Shown here: positions 48,532-61,176 of the stretch, one piece after another
Layout of the letters: each line of letters opens with the position of its first letter
Numbering within the stretch: position 1 is the first letter of the stretch
Assembly: GCA_002150815.3 (NCBI GenBank)
Contig: NDFF03000053.1
Span: 1 to 64,000, forward strand
Length of the DNA stretch: 64,000 nt
Source: Grammothele lineata
Taxonomy: Eukaryota; Basidiomycota; Agaricomycetes; Polyporales; Polyporaceae
Direction of reading: 5' to 3'
Notes under the pieces: generated by a model
Told to the model about the DNA's origin: nothing
Database searches by the model: none
The model's input: the letters and a program-made list of their open reading frames with translations, nothing else
Translations under genes and position numbers: made by a program

Positions 48532-49797
48532 CTCGCGGGGGAAGCGGACTGTGGGAGGTTCTGGAGTGGCGGGGGCCTCAAGTAGTGCAGGAATCGCTGC
48601 TGCGCTGTCCGCTGTCCTAGGAATCTAAGTATCATGATATGTACGTCACCGGCGGCGACCACATAGTATGCCCCGAGACCCAAGAATTGCGGGGAGAATG
48701 CGGGCACGAGGTGGTATGGGCGGTATCAGCATGGCCATCTGTCAGTCGATATCCTGGAGCCAGCTAAGGAGCAGGACTAGTACGTCGTCAATGACGCGCA
48801 CGAGTGAGTCGCTGACGGCAATGATAAAGGCAAAAAGTACGGGCTTCCGTACGCCAGGCTGTAGAGGCGGTAGCGTCAACACCCTATGAGAAAGTAAGAA
48901 AGTTTGACTTCACCTAGGGCTGTCATCAAGGGTTATCGGTTACCTACGCATGCTGGCTACTACATAGTGCTGGTTGCAAGCCGGTGTAGACCGCGACCGC
49001 TTCGCTCACCTAGGGCCCGCTCATGGCCAGATTGAAACCCCGCAAGCGCGGTGTAAAGGGCCGCGCTGCCGGCACTGCGAGCGGCTTCTTCGGCATTTGC
49101 TAGCGGACTTCAGAACTGATTGAATTATCGTTTCAGCCGCGGTCTACGCGGTAGGCCCTTATCATACGACTGATCAGCCAAAGTTGTGGCAGCCTCATAA
49201 GCTCCGCCTCGCAGCGTTCCAGGCCCTCGTGAGCCACAACTACCCACGCACAAGGACTCCTGCTCTAAATGTGTTGCGTTCACGCGGCTGTTGAAAACAT
49301 TTATAGAAGTCTATTGGAGTCAAGACAAGTGATCGTAGACACCGTAGAGTATCCCATCGGTTTCTCGGCTGCTCAAATAACTGCTACCGCCTTCTCCGCT
49401 TTCCAAGCATGTATTGAAGGCGAACAGTGAGAAGACAATCGCTGCAGGGCTCTGTAGTGAAAATAATGACTCGTTTGCGAACTCGAGAACATATACATAA
49501 TTTACAGTGCAAAGTGATAGTTTGATAGACCAAGATCTGACAGTCGAAAGGAGCGACTAGGGTTAATAGAAGAAACTTCAGATCGAATGAAGAATGAATT
49601 CTGTGTCCCACTGGTCCATGCCGGGCCCTTCGCTCCACAGGGCAGGGCAGGTGCCGGCGCGCAGTACCCGTTCAGGCTGAGATTGCTGCACGAAGACAGG
49701 AAGACATCGGAAAAGGCCCGACTCTATGCTATGGTCACACCTGCAGCACCTTGTCAGATCATTGTAGAACAATGGGAAGGGGTACGTACCCCCGCGT
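48532..49797. other. No confident gene
   Basis: The minus strand at 48668-48889 has a hydrophobic frame (FAFIIAVSDSLVRVID) that might be a relic of a membrane protein, but nothing in frame flanks it. The rest is without recognisable features. Confidence 0.35.
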
Positions 49798-50770
49798 TCA
49801 CGGCAAGACCATTCCCCCAAGGAACAGCGCGGCTCCGAGCGCAAGGCCGCTCAACACCCGCACGGATACCCCGGGCCGAGATCGGCCCGCGCTGCCCGAC
49901 GACGCGCCCGAAGGAGGGGACGAGCTCGGCGAACCGTCGGGCGCGGCGGGCGCAGTGAAAGAAGTCATCGTCAAGGTGTTTTGAGAAGACGACGGGTCTA
50001 CGGAAGCGACGGCGCCCGCGGTAGGCGCGGCTTGTGTGGAGGCGGAGACTGTGAGCGTCGTGGGCTTTCCGCTTGTCGCGAGGCTCGACGGAAGGGTACT
50101 GGAACCGGAGGTCAGGGTCAGGTTGTGCGACGCCGTCCCACTCGCTGAGCTGGATGCAGAGCCGCTCGACGACTGAGATGTAGAGCCGCTGCTCGCCGCA
50201 GAGCTGGTGCTGTTGTCGCCGCCGCCGTTGTCCTTGGACTTGACTTTGAGGTACGCGAGGAAGAGATCGGCGCCGTTGTTCGTGATCGTGATCGTATGCT
50301 CGCCGTCGTCGAGCACGTCAGAGGTGAAGATCGGGGCTTGGAAGAGCGAAGGCGAGGATCCAGGGTCGAGGTTCGACTCTTTCTTGGGGTCGCCCGAGTC
50401 GATCGCGTATGATACGCTCACATCTCCAAGGCCAAGGTCGACCGCGGGCCGAACTTGGGCACCAAATACTTCGACTGATACCCCTAGAGCATACAAAGTA
50501 TAGTGAGAATGACGGACCGAGAATACGCTCGAAATGAAGCGTGGACGGAGAAGGCTCACCGGTGAAAGAGACCACGGCGGTATTTCCTGAGCCCTGCGAC
50601 TCGGCAACAGGGACTGTTTCACCGTTTCCATCCGGAAAGGATTTGGTCGACCATCCGGCAATGCCTAACTGAGGGGTGTATTGAATGGCGGTGTTGTTGC
50701 TCAGAATGCACTGGGTGTTTGCTGTGGATACGCAAGGGGGAACCTGGTTGGCGTTACTGGAGAGCGACAT
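49798..50770 (-). CDS. Ser/Thr-rich surface protein, probably GPI-anchored (S3)
   Basis: Exons are 50770-50560 and 50483-49798, giving 298 aa from the ATG chosen; the same frame is open upstream to about 50878, where a hydrophobic stretch could supply a signal peptide, so the true start may be further 5'. The ectodomain has two halves joined at the intron: NNTAIQYTPQ, then GVSVEVFGA, VSYAIDSG, and DGEHTITITNNGADLFLAYL, a pattern found in many basidiomycete surface proteins. A Ser/Thr/Gly-rich stalk follows. The protein ends with a hydrophobic stretch (VLSGLALGAALFLGGMVLP) and no cytoplasmic tail, as expected for a GPI-attachment signal. The other cluster members have a TM plus a tail. Confidence 0.72.
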
Positions 50771-52157
50771 GAATGAGCGGACGCCGACGGGCGCGAGGAA
50801 AGTGAAGATAGCGTAAGGGGACGTAAGTAGGCGAAATGTGCGAGGAAAGTGGGGAACGAGAGAAGGAAGAACTATCACGGGAGTCTATGGGGCTTTGTGG
50901 GAGCCCATGTGAGTCGTGCGCGGGAGCGAGATTCCCCGGCATGAAGTGGCGCCTGCGATGCAAAGTTGTCGCAGTTGAAGATCAAGAGTTTGTTGGACGT
51001 CGAGATGAGCGAATACCATGCTTGATGAACTGGAAGAACGGAAGGGAGTGACAGCCTGGGAAGGGCGGCCCGCGAGGATTGAAAAAGGAAATTGCGAATG
51101 GATTGCGAACGAGGCGGTACGTACGACACATGAAGATACCCGCATGTGCGACATCGAACGTGAAGAATTGAGACGATCGGAAGACTGAGGAGGGAAAGAG
51201 CGAGTAAAGAAGCAGATGTCGATGGGGGCAGTACGTTGCGTATATGGGACTTCTATCAATCACAGAGGACGGGTATTCAAGAGCTTCGCGCCACTGCTGA
51301 CGTTGATATCAGATGTGGAAGATGCTACAGATGGTCGACGGAGGAACCGGGTAGAAGCCGCTGGTAACTCTTGTCTTGCTGACGAAACCTGCATTGCTTC
51401 GCCGTGAGCAACGATCGGTATGTCGCTCTCGGTCTCAGAACGGGCGAGCGAGATGAGATGGATGGATGGCGCAGAATGTGGCGTACGGGAAAGATAAGAA
51501 GCGCCTCCTCGATGGTCGTCAGGACGGGTGTGTCACCGAGCTTTGTTAAGGATTGCATGAGGAACGAAGGGAAGCGCGAGCTGAATATGAACGGGACGCA
51601 CCCTCGATGTTGTGAGCCCAATATCTTCGGCGGCAGCACGAAGCAGGATGGTGGACACCGTGATGATCACTGATCAACTGTGACATTTGGAGAGAAGATA
51701 CTTGCGCAAGAACTGGATGCGTAGGCTACTAGTTGCTGCCTGGATTATGAACTAGTCGTTGACGTCGGCGGGAGCCGACAAGTGCTAAGAACTGAGTATT
51801 CGCGTTGACCCGCACCATGCTTGAGCGCCCTCGAAAGTCGAGCAGGTGATGTTCGTAGAAGATGCAGATCTAGGTAACGTTGGAAAAGAGAGTCCTACGA
51901 AAGCGTGGTATTGCAGCAGAACGAGGGTAAATACGTGTCGAAGGAGGCGGGCGGAAGCGAGTCCCAAATGCGTCGTGACGCGCCATGCAGGTGCGCTGAT
52001 GTAATCCATCAATTACACGCACGTGCACGTCTGAACGTGCAGCCTTTAAGTTCGAGACCACCATGCCGCATCGCCGCGCACGCTGGTCTATCGTCAGCGT
52101 ATGCTGCCATTCGTAATGTAGGTTTCTAACTGTAAAGCTGGTATGCTTGCAGAAGCC
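50771..52157. other. No confident gene; 5' flank of S3
   Basis: Short frames only. The first 110 nt may belong to the S3 signal peptide. Confidence 0.4.
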
Positions 52158-53515
52158 CTAAACAAAGGATATGTCCGAATACTGAGGAGGCAAAGTCGAA
52201 GCCGTCCAGTCAGAAATGGTACTCCGGTCTTCGTCGACGACGGCTCCGTAAGTTCCTATACCTCCACCTGCTAGTCTAACTCCTGCGTCCCTCGCGAACC
52301 TATAAGCATCCACCCGCGCTATGTGTTGGGGATCCCTTCGTTCTCCTAGAACATCTGCGTAGTCGTTAGGAGATGTAACCGTCCTGGCGTTATCTCCGCC
52401 ATCTCCGGTGGCTTCATGAGTCTCACTTGAGCGATGCTGGTGAGTGGCAGCTCTGGGGAGGCTGCTTTCTTGGTGCTCCTTCGGATCTGTCCCTACCATG
52501 TGCGATTGGACAACGGCGCTTCCGACTGTTGCGTCCGCGGAGGAGCTTTCCTGAGAAGAAACAGTGCTCCCCACGCTCAAGCTTGCCGCTCGAGGTTTCG
52601 AGATTCTGCGGAAGCGCGGTAGTCGTGCGGAAAAAGCAATCTCATTTGTGTCCGACATTAAAGATGTGAAGGCTAGGGATAAAGCATCAGAGAAAGCTAT
52701 GGGTATGGAAGAGACAGAAAACACTGTACTGGAGTTTCGGTCACATCGGGTTTGCCTCCTCGCGCCACTCGTTCTCAGTCGCATTCGTACTATAGCCACG
52801 AGGAAGATCATAGTGAACAGTGATCCACCCACAACTCCTGCTATGATACCCTTGGAGAACGTGACATGTCCATGTGAACTATTCGCGTTGTTCCCTCCTA
52901 GTGTAGTACTATGAGAGGCGCTTGTTGAAGTTGGCGAGCTTGGCGAGCTACTGTGGGTACTGTTCGTGACAGGCTTTCCTGAGGTATGCACAGCCTGTGA
53001 GGAGGCTGTGTTCCGTAACATTTGTTAACTACTAGAAGCAAAGATCAGCGCTGATCATGCTTACTCTTGAGTCCAGCTGTCGAGGCTGAGGTTGAGTTCG
53101 AGTTCGAGGTAACGTGTGTCAAGATGCCAGACAGGTTCAGATGAAACGAAGGGGGCGCGGGAGGATGCAGATGAAACGAAGGGGGTGTAGGAGGATGGAA
53201 TGTAGGAACTTGGGGTCTCCGCACTGTGGAAGACGGCGTTATAGCAGTTGAGGAGCTAGGGGACATGGTTGACTGTTGCTCTAACTCGGAGGACGTCGTG
53301 GAGACATCCGAGTCGAAAGTAAAGAAATCTAAGACCATATTGACACCTCCGTTGGTGATAATTGCAGGGACGGAGTGAACGAGAGGAACAGGGAAAAATG
53401 ATATCCTGGACAGCTGGCGGTTACTTGAATATCCCCTGCTGAGACCATAACTCACTGCGAAATAGTTCTCACAAAGGCGTAGCGCCCGTGTACTACCATC
53501 AGCACCGACTCGCAT
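52158..53515 (-). CDS. Single-pass surface protein with PPxY tail (S4), 5' part degenerate
   Basis: Recognisable exons are about 53515-53065 and 52978-52158, joined by an 86-nt intron with donor GTAAGC. The ectodomain half ending TNGGVNMVLDFFTFDS matches S3 and S6-S8, but the preceding half, the DGxH motif and a signal peptide are missing. The gene is therefore probably 5'-truncated or a pseudogene. Next come a Ser/Thr/Pro-rich stalk with a duplicated 10-residue unit (HPPxPPSFHL), a TM segment (GIIAGVVGGSLFTMIFLVAI) and a long 180-residue cytoplasmic tail that ends STLPPQYSDISFV. The start is not defined. Confidence 0.55.
53138..53197. repeat. 30-bp tandem repeat, two units
   Basis: Two in-frame units of 30 bp starting CAGATGAAACGAAGGGGG on the plus strand, within the stalk of S4. 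They encode the doubled HPPxPPSFHL unit. This is a likely site of length variation. Confidence 0.8.
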
Positions 53516-53757
53516 CTAAGGGTGGTGCTCAAAGTTTGGTTAAGTGAGCACTGCATTGCCAAAGCACGCCTAGCAATCTAACAGAGTACAACGCGGAATT
53601 CGAACACGCCGTATCTTCGCACGGGATCGCTAAGGACCATCGATCAGGGATTCCGGCTGCGAACAAAGCTACTGCAGTACCTACAGACTCAATGTAAATG
53701 AGCGATCACCCAGAGCGTATATAGAAGTGCACAAGCTCACCAAGAAAGAGGAAGCAG

Positions 53758-55148
53758 TCATTCAGTCCCGACGTTCTCCAGGGGCGCGTACGGCGGCGGA
53801 GGTGTGTTGCCGGAACGGTTGGGGGTATAGGCGTACGGTAGTACCTCACTCCCGTCCGAGTAAGCAGGTCCACCGGCGAGGCACACGCCGCCGTCTTCGG
53901 AGTACTGGGAGTACTCGGATAGGGACAGAGCCATGAAGGATGCGATGGTGGACGCCACGGAGAGCGCCCGGCCAACGTCTGGCGCGCAGTGGGCCTCATC
54001 GGGCTGTCGAGGACTGTACCCGGTCAGCGCGAAGCGCTTCTCGGTGGACCGAGGGCGTGGCTCTGCATCTGGAGGGGGACTGGGAGAAGAGATGGTCGCC
54101 CGGCGCGACCAGGAGGACATGTTGGAGAACGCGCGGTGGAGCATGCACTTGAGCTTCGTCGGCGCCCGCCTGAGCGACCTTCGTGCAGGGGCAGGGGGAG
54201 TAGCCGGATCGTCTTCGTCGGTCAGTTCTGTTGAGGTTAGAAGTGTCAGAGATAGAAGGCAGGAAGGGAGATAGATGGTTGCGGAGACGTGCCTTGGAAG
54301 TTTCGTGCTCGACGTCTTCGGTAACGCAGGACAAGGAGCAAGATGATGACAGCGATGATAACGAATGTCGCGGCTGCAATTCCTGCACAGGCGCCCACAC
54401 TGAGGCCTCCTCGAGAGGAAGGTCTCGCTGCACCGATGGTTGGAGCGACGACTGCCGTGCTAAAGGCTTGGTGATGGTCTCGAGTGTTACCGGTGGTCTC
54501 ACTGTCTCCATGAACCGGGGCAGAGCTGGAGCCCGTCGAAGTCGGAGGCGTGTCAACCGCGGAAGTGGTGGATTCGGCTGTAGAAAACGCATCATCGGCT
54601 TGCGACTGCGTAGCCGCAACTGGTGGAGAGAATTGCACGGAGGTGGGTGCGGCATCGTCAGTCGTAGATGCGTCGGCACCAAGAGGGGCAGAAGTGGAGG
54701 TCCCTTGGAGGTTTTGCGTAGAGTGTGTCTGAGTAGAAGAGAGAGACGCGGGGGAGGAGGTAGAGGATTCGGTGACACTGGATGGACTCTGCGTCCCATG
54801 CGGAACTCGGCGACTCGCAAGGCAGCTCGCGTCAGAGCCAGCTTGGATGACAAACGGCGTCGAAGATGCGGAGAAGTCAGAACCGTCGATGACCGTAATC
54901 TTCACCTGTGTACCAGCGGGCCAAGCGATACTCCACGACGTCTGCGTTGAGTTGGTTGTAGACGAACTGGTGTCCTGTCCCGAGTCGAAGTTGACTTCGT
55001 ATGGTGGCGTGCCGCCCTGCCATGTTACGAGAGTGGTGGCGCATTCGGTGGGATCGGTGGGCACGTTCACGGACAAGGTACCGTAGACCCGAGGAAAGAA
55101 GGACAGAAGTGGGAGGACAATGGCGCCGATATGAATGAAAGGGACCAT
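53758..55148 (-). CDS. Single-pass surface protein with Kre9/Knh1-like ectodomain and PPxY tail (S5)
   Basis: A 441-aa type I membrane protein. Exons are 55148-54293 and 54227-53758. A signal peptide ends near PRVYG, followed by the ectodomain pattern ECATTLVTWQGGTPPYEV and FVIQAGSDASCL, as in S1 and S2 and in many basidiomycete Kre9/Knh1-like proteins. A 160-residue Ser/Thr-rich stalk precedes a TM (CAGIAAATFVIIAVIILLLVL) and RYRRRRA. The intron has a GC donor (AAG|GCACGT), and the frame closes only with it. The cytoplasmic tail ends TPPPPYAPLENVGTE. An upstream ATGATCATG with a strong donor at 55346 suggests there may be an additional 5' exon, as in S1 and S2, but its phase does not fit. 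Confidence 0.78.
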
Positions 55149-56707
55149 AATAACGATGGACGCGAAACCTGAACAGCCAGAGGGTAAGTTCGGGAGCCCA
55201 AGTAAAACGAGAGTGGGTGAAGGAGAGGAATGGGGTGGCAGGCACACAACGACTCCGAACCGTCCACCTCGAAAGACATAGTCTCGTGTCTTGCTAACGA
55301 AGCATGCCTGGAATGGAGACCGACAGGAAGCGAGGAAGGAACTCACCATGATCATCCGGAGTTGGCGGTGCATACCGGCTGTCCTTCAAGAGCTGCCAAT
55401 CCATCTACCACGAGTCGGGTCAGCACACCCATGACCGCCACGAATCGTCGGATGCTGAGGGGATCCGCACGTCAGATGTCACAAGAGGTTCGTTCGTCGT
55501 GCTGCGAACCCTATACGTCTCAGGGACTATCTGAAAACCATATTGAACTAAGAAGAGGTAGGAGAAACGTTGCTCAGAGAGCGTACGCGAGGGAAAAATG
55601 TGGGCACTCACGAAACGCGTGTTAGATACAACCCTGCTGCCATTTTCACCGTCGAGTGTGGCGAATGCTCCGGGACGACAGGCATGTTGTGATGGGAGCT
55701 TGGCTGACGAAGGTGTAGCAGCATGCAGTATCATAAGTTCACCCCACTAATGCGTGGGATGTGACTACAGTCGGCCGGGGGAACCAAATTTCGTCACGCA
55801 TAAATTGTACGGAGAGAGCCGCTTTCCGAGTGAGCCGCTGGGCGCTGAGCGCTACATATTAGCGCTTAACACTTGCTTGGAAAATGAATGATTATGTAAC
55901 TCTAGGTCCGGTCCGACATCCGCAGGGCGCTACTTGGCCGCACGGGAGGTCCAGGGAGCTCTTCGCGTAGGCTTCCCAGGCTTGGCTGTGCTACCGTGAC
56001 CCAAACAACGCGCACTGAAAGTGTCCCGCTACCTTCTGCGAAGCCAGTGGATGAGCACGATGAAATCTCTTCTGTAACTAGGCCGGCGCGATGCCGGTAA
56101 GTATTTCGTAACCAATTTAAGTCTGCTTCCATCACTGAGTCGAGTTGTTTGTTAGTACAGTGACGGTTTATCATGGGACAACGAACAACGACTGCTGCCA
56201 TCAGTCCTTCTGAGAGGTTCCTTGGAGACACTCTGCTCATATCTGAGTACAGTGGAAGCTTTACAACAATGTGTCTCGCTATTTCTACGTACGCTGGTAC
56301 CTCGGAGGCTCAGTCTTGCGTCACTGATGTCTATCTGGGAATGCTTCTGATCAAGGCTTCAAGGAGGGATGTTGTCTTCCAGGGGTACGTATTCATTTGT
56401 GGTGCTTTATGAAAATGGTTATCAGGTCATCTGTTCATGAAACGATGTCGTCGGTCTTCGTGATCCCAAACATTGAGATGCGTGCTATCTGAGGAATGGA
56501 CGTATGTTCAAAGTTTGATACGTATCTCTGTGACAACATATAAGATACAATCTTACCGCTGATTTCCAGTAATGATTTTGTGTGTTCCTCGATGGGAGTG
56601 CTCGTGATATACATATCTAGTCGGAAAGCGTGGAAGGTACCCCAGCACTCTCTCAACGCCGCAAGTCCCGGTCCTTCCATAAAACCTCTCCGCTACTCTC
56701 TTGCACA
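55149..56707. other. Divergent intergenic region between minus- and plus-strand halves of the cluster
   Basis: No confident gene. Near 56560-56640 the minus strand carries a frame reading TPIEEHTKSLL, with a similar one (TIEEHACSLL) near 58690-58730, upstream of the next gene. This suggests that the upstream flank was duplicated with the genes. Confidence 0.4.
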
Positions 56708-58125
56708 ATGCCTAGCAGGATCTCAAATTCCCTCATATGTGGGGGCGATCCTAACTACTCTTGTCTCGACGCTAGCCTACAGAGTCTCCAGAGTCTTGAT
56801 GGTCAATGGCAATCACAGCCGAACGGCAAGGGCAACTATCTTGCGTCATCTCGTACGAAAGACGCTTTGAGACTGGCTTTTCAAGGTATTTCCAGTCGTC
56901 ACAGATGTTTCAAGGTCGGTACTAATAGCGATTAACAGGTACCTCCATTGAAGTGGTTGGCCAGCAGTTCACCGGACAGGGAGGCTCAGACGGCTCCTCC
57001 GTTTTGATGCTCGATAACGACGATTCAACAACATCTAACGTCACGGTGCACCAGCCGCCTTTACGCTCCGACATTACTCTATTTACCACATCGGGCCTCG
57101 ATGAAAAGCTGCACACGCTTTCATTGGTCAATAGCGGCGTGGATCTATTGATAACGTCCATCAAGACGTCCTCGTCTTCACCGACAATTGGGTCAAGTGA
57201 TGATACCTCTTCCATTACGACTACTCCAGCACTCAGTGTAGTGGTTACTACTCCATTTCCGCCTCACATAACTTCACAAGGTGTTTCAGCAACGCCCGTT
57301 AGTTCGTCTATTTCTGGATTCAATATCACGGAAACTACCGATCAGTCTAGCAGCGGTTCTGCGTGTATGTCTTTCCAGTACATTGCCATATTTTCCACGT
57401 GACAACAACTTCGGATAGCGAGCCCAGCGCAAACAGCGAGCACAGAAGAATCTGGATCAGGCTCTACATTCCTAACCTCAACTCATACGGTTTCTAAGGA
57501 CGATTCAACATTAACTGCAGCCCCATCATCGTCTAGGGGCCCCGCAGGATCTCCAATGGGCGCCCCCGTCGCCTTACCCACTTCCTCAAGTGATAGTCCA
57601 CAGCCTTCGGAAACCTCTCTCTCTGCTTGCAACAGTCAACTCAGTCCAGGAGCGACGGCAGGTATAATAGTAGGGTGTCTTCTCATTCTCCTGGTCATAG
57701 GCGTCACACTCTGTCTCGTAAGGCGAAGACGAAAGGGCATAGTGCGAGGGGAGCTCAAGTTTGGTATGTCCCTCTACTAGCGCTGTTATCTGCCCGTGTA
57801 TCCACATGTCATCGCAGAGCCGCATAGACTCTTCAATCCATCTTCTCAACCGCCTCGTCCCCAATCGTGCGAGAAGCCGGAAGCGTGGGACGAGCGACTT
57901 TCGTTCGCGCCGAGCACAGTACCTACGCTGCCTGCGTATGGCTATATCACACGCGATGTGAGAATCGACTGCCGCACCAGCATCGAGAAGGGCGGCGTCG
58001 GCGGTTTCCTGGAGGAAAGCGAAAAGGAAGACGACAAGGACGACAATGACACGCTGCGTCCCACTTCTCTGACGCCGTTGTGCCGAACGGACGACCTTCT
58101 CAGCGACGAGACGCATGCGGTGTGA
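56708..58125 (+). CDS. Single-pass Ser/Thr-rich surface protein with LPAY tail (S6)
   Basis: A 418-aa membrane protein. Exons are 56708-56885, 56939-57364, 57419-57763 and 57818-58125; introns are 53-54 nt. The ectodomain is split by the first intron at the same place as in S3, S7 and S8 (FQG|TSIEVVG), with later HTLSLVNSG. The stalk is Ser/Thr-rich, followed by one TM (GIIVGCLLILLVIGVTLCLV), RRRRKG and a tail with TVPTLPAYGYI and acidic runs. No signal peptide is visible at the first Met, so an upstream exon may be missing. The role is unknown. Confidence 0.8.
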
Positions 58126-58909
58126 ATGGCAGCGAACACGGAGGATTCCCAGGGGGCTGTGGTCTCTAGAACTATAACGAACACAGATACTTGGAATGGG
58201 TCGTACTACTTTCCACGTTTGGATGGGCGTAAGAATAGTCTGTAATGTATCGAGCTTCGATTTGGATCTATCTGTCTGATATGTTCCTGTCTCCGGCAGT
58301 TCGAGCTTCCACAATTCTCCGCATACCGATATGGCCGTAGCGCGGAAACTGCGAGCTGTCCGTAGAAAGAATCAGGGGTTCCTAACTCAGTGGCGGGTAC
58401 TTGTACTTCTGAAGGCTTCACGCGTGACTACTAGAAGATACCACCAACATCAGACGTATTTTCTCCGGTAGATACGCAATCAATGTTCCACCTGACAGAG
58501 ATTCCGCAATGTGCCTCTTCCAAGACGTGGATGGACGTGCGGATAGATGGCGACGCTCCGTTCTTTCACCACTACTCGGTCTAGGCATGGAAGTCCCATT
58601 CTTAACGCTCATGGACATGTGGGCTGTGCCATGCTCGCTCTTACTGGGCGGTCCGTTCCCACCTGACGCGTCATCTCGGCTACGATCAGCATCTGCCTGA
58701 GATCCCAACAAAGAGCATGCATGTTCCTCGATGGTAACGAACGTGCGGATCTTGATAGGAGCAGCACTCGGAAAATGACCTCAGTGCGAGAGTGTCCCGC
58801 GGAAGACACTGTATCTCTGAAGTTGCGTCGCAAACGCGCTCTCTGCCTCTAACGTCTCAGCCCGTCTGGACTTTACACTCGTTTTACCTCGCTCCACGCA
58901 CCAACACAC
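58126..58909. other. Intergenic region
   Basis: The segment just before 58910 (CGCTCCACGCACCA) is repeated before the next paralogue at 61177, so the proximal promoter was duplicated. No gene is seen. Confidence 0.45.
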
Positions 58910-60243
58910 ATGAATTGTTTTCCGGGTTCCGGAGAATCTTGCATCGAAGGCTCCTCACCTAATTTCAAAACACGGGGTACTTGGAAAAGTGTACCCGGCG
59001 GTGGACCTGGGCCAGGTCCTCGTGAATTCTCCTACAGTACAGGGGACACAGGGACATTGATCTTTGAAGGTAAGTGAATGCCTTTGAAGAGGAGGCGACA
59101 TGGAAATGACAGTGTAGTCTAGGAACCTCAATACAGATATCAGGCGTCCGGTTTCAAGGGGAGAGGGACTCTTCCGGAAACATAGTCTATTCACTTGACG
59201 AGGACTCAACGTCAGACACGGCAATTCCGGCTCAGAACCCGTTTAACGGGGGCACAATATACGCCTCGTCAGGCCTCAAAGACGGTCAGCACACGCTGAG
59301 TATTATCAATGGAGGCGTGGTGTTAGGCATAGATTTCTTCCTTCTCAGCACCTCAGCCACTACCGCGCCATCCACCACATTTACAGCTCCGTCTAGTTCG
59401 ACACAATCTACTCAGCAGCCATCCCCGGTTTCAAGTGGCTCTGCACAGAGCACTTCTTCCGCCTCTTCGGATACATTCTCATCTGTAACGAGCGTGAAGT
59501 CTACCTCTTCCCAAGAGGCGTCGGCGAATACTGCATCTCCAAGTTTAGTTGGTCGGTGTTCGCGCAGTACATCCGCCTATTGCTGTCACTAACAATTCCA
59601 CGTAGTGCCGTCCAAATCGAGCGTCATTTCAACTCCTAATATGCTTACAAGATCTTCGGACGCACAGGATGGGAGCTCCGAGACGGCCTCGTATGAGATA
59701 GTTACAACAACGGAGTCGGGCATGGTTGTAACAGCTCTCGAAACTGTCCCAGCATCCGCCTCCCCTTCTCCATCTGTTGAATCTAAGACGCACCACTCGA
59801 CGAGCGGCGTTATCGCAGGGACGGTCACCGCAACGCTCGTCTTCCTGTGCATGCTAGCTGCGCTGGGCCTCTTTGTGTATAGAGCACGCAGAAAGCGCAG
59901 AAAAGGGGATACAGTGCTTCATTTCGGTACGCCTCGCGTAACTTAGACAGTGCAGAACGTCTATCTCACCGGTGCGTCTGCAGAGCGTGGCGCGTTTGCA
60001 CCCTACGCTGTAGCGTCCCGGAAGAGCGTGGAGGAGTCCGAGAAGGGGAAATCGCACCTTTCCATTGCAGCAAGCGCTGTGCCAACACTCCCTGCGTACG
60101 GATACACTTCGAGAGACATTCCTTTGATGTTTGGAAGCCGTATCGGAGAGGAAGCGACCACGGAGGGAGCGGAGGCTGACGATGACGACGGGGACACTTT
60201 ACGGCCGATATCCAGGGCTTCAACGTATACTAAGCCCCTATGA
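58910..60243 (+). CDS. Single-pass Ser/Thr-rich surface protein with LPAY tail (S7)
   Basis: A 389-aa paralogue of S6 and S8. Exons are 58910-59069, 59123-59551, 59606-59926 and 59984-60243; introns are 53-57 nt. It begins GSGESCIEGSSP after the first residues, then FEG|TSIQISGVRFQG, VYSLDEDS, DGQHTLSIINGG. A Ser/Thr stalk and one TM (VIAGTVTATLVFLCMLAALG) follow, then RARRKRRK and a tail with AVPTLPAYGYTSRD and an acidic end. The start is supported by matching flanks in S8. No signal peptide is visible at this Met; either an upstream exon is missing or the single TM also directs insertion. Confidence 0.82.
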
Positions 60244-61176
60244 CGAGGATGTACGAGGGTCAAAGTGAGAGTACAGAGTACACAGACGATCGTAGTATCA
60301 GGAGATTGGCGTTAAGTGGAAGCGAGCAGTGGGAAAAAACAGAGTACTACAACTCACTAGTGGGATGTCGACGCGCTAAGCTCGGACAGGGATTTCGGAT
60401 GAGAGTCAGCCTCGAGGAAGTTCCACTGTAAAACGTAAAGGTATAATCTGTATCACGAATGTGAAGTGTGCCAGAACAGAGAATACGAGTGGCATCCGTC
60501 CAGACGCCGTGGTCGCCGCAAAATCGAATTTGCGCTTGAGCTTGCAAGTGAGCGGTAGAAGAAAGTCACGGACAGGATAATATGACATGAGAGAGCTGTT
60601 AGAGTGCGGTGTAGGACTCTGAAAAGCTTAATCACAAGTGCGTAGACTGGGTACTCAGGTTTCACGCACTGTACGCCTTGTACAAACGTGGCCGCCAATC
60701 CCCGAGCACTGCACAGGTGGTCCACGATTATCGGACATTCCATGCTGCTCTTATGCTAGTCACCCGAGACTTCCCTGGCTTCCGAGAGTCCGCGCATGAA
60801 TGACTTCATCTGTGTGGGAAACCTGCAAGCGTCCAAGCAGCACAAGCCCGGGTTGCTACCGAGTCCCTCGAAAATGGTATACATGACAAGGAAGTGGCAG
60901 TGACACATACACGTTATGCAGTATTCGCTTCGTGGAGAAGATGAACAGCATCTTGCCGAGTTTTTGGGTCCATAACATCAAGCATATCTCAAATACCTAT
61001 CAAACAGTGAAAGATGGTTGACATGGAGAGAACCATCGCCTGGGTAGTCGAAAACGCTCTATTAAAATGCCCTGCAGAGGTCTCCATCTTCGCCTGCATA
61101 TTCTCCGTTCATATATCGACACTTGTGGAACTCTGCGTCTCCTCTCCCATCGATCCCGCTCCACGCACCAGCACAC
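60244..61176. other. Intergenic region
   Basis: No gene is seen. The last 40 nt match the flank of S7. Confidence 0.45.

Noticed and set aside
48668..48889. Hydrophobic minus-strand frame upstream of S2
   Set aside because: It looks like one or two membrane segments but has no flanking exons or family motifs.
53996..54853. 285-codon minus-strand frame overlapping S5 in another frame
   Set aside because: Pro/Leu/Arg-rich frame produced by the Ser/Thr-rich stalk of S5. S5 has the signal peptide, TM and tail.
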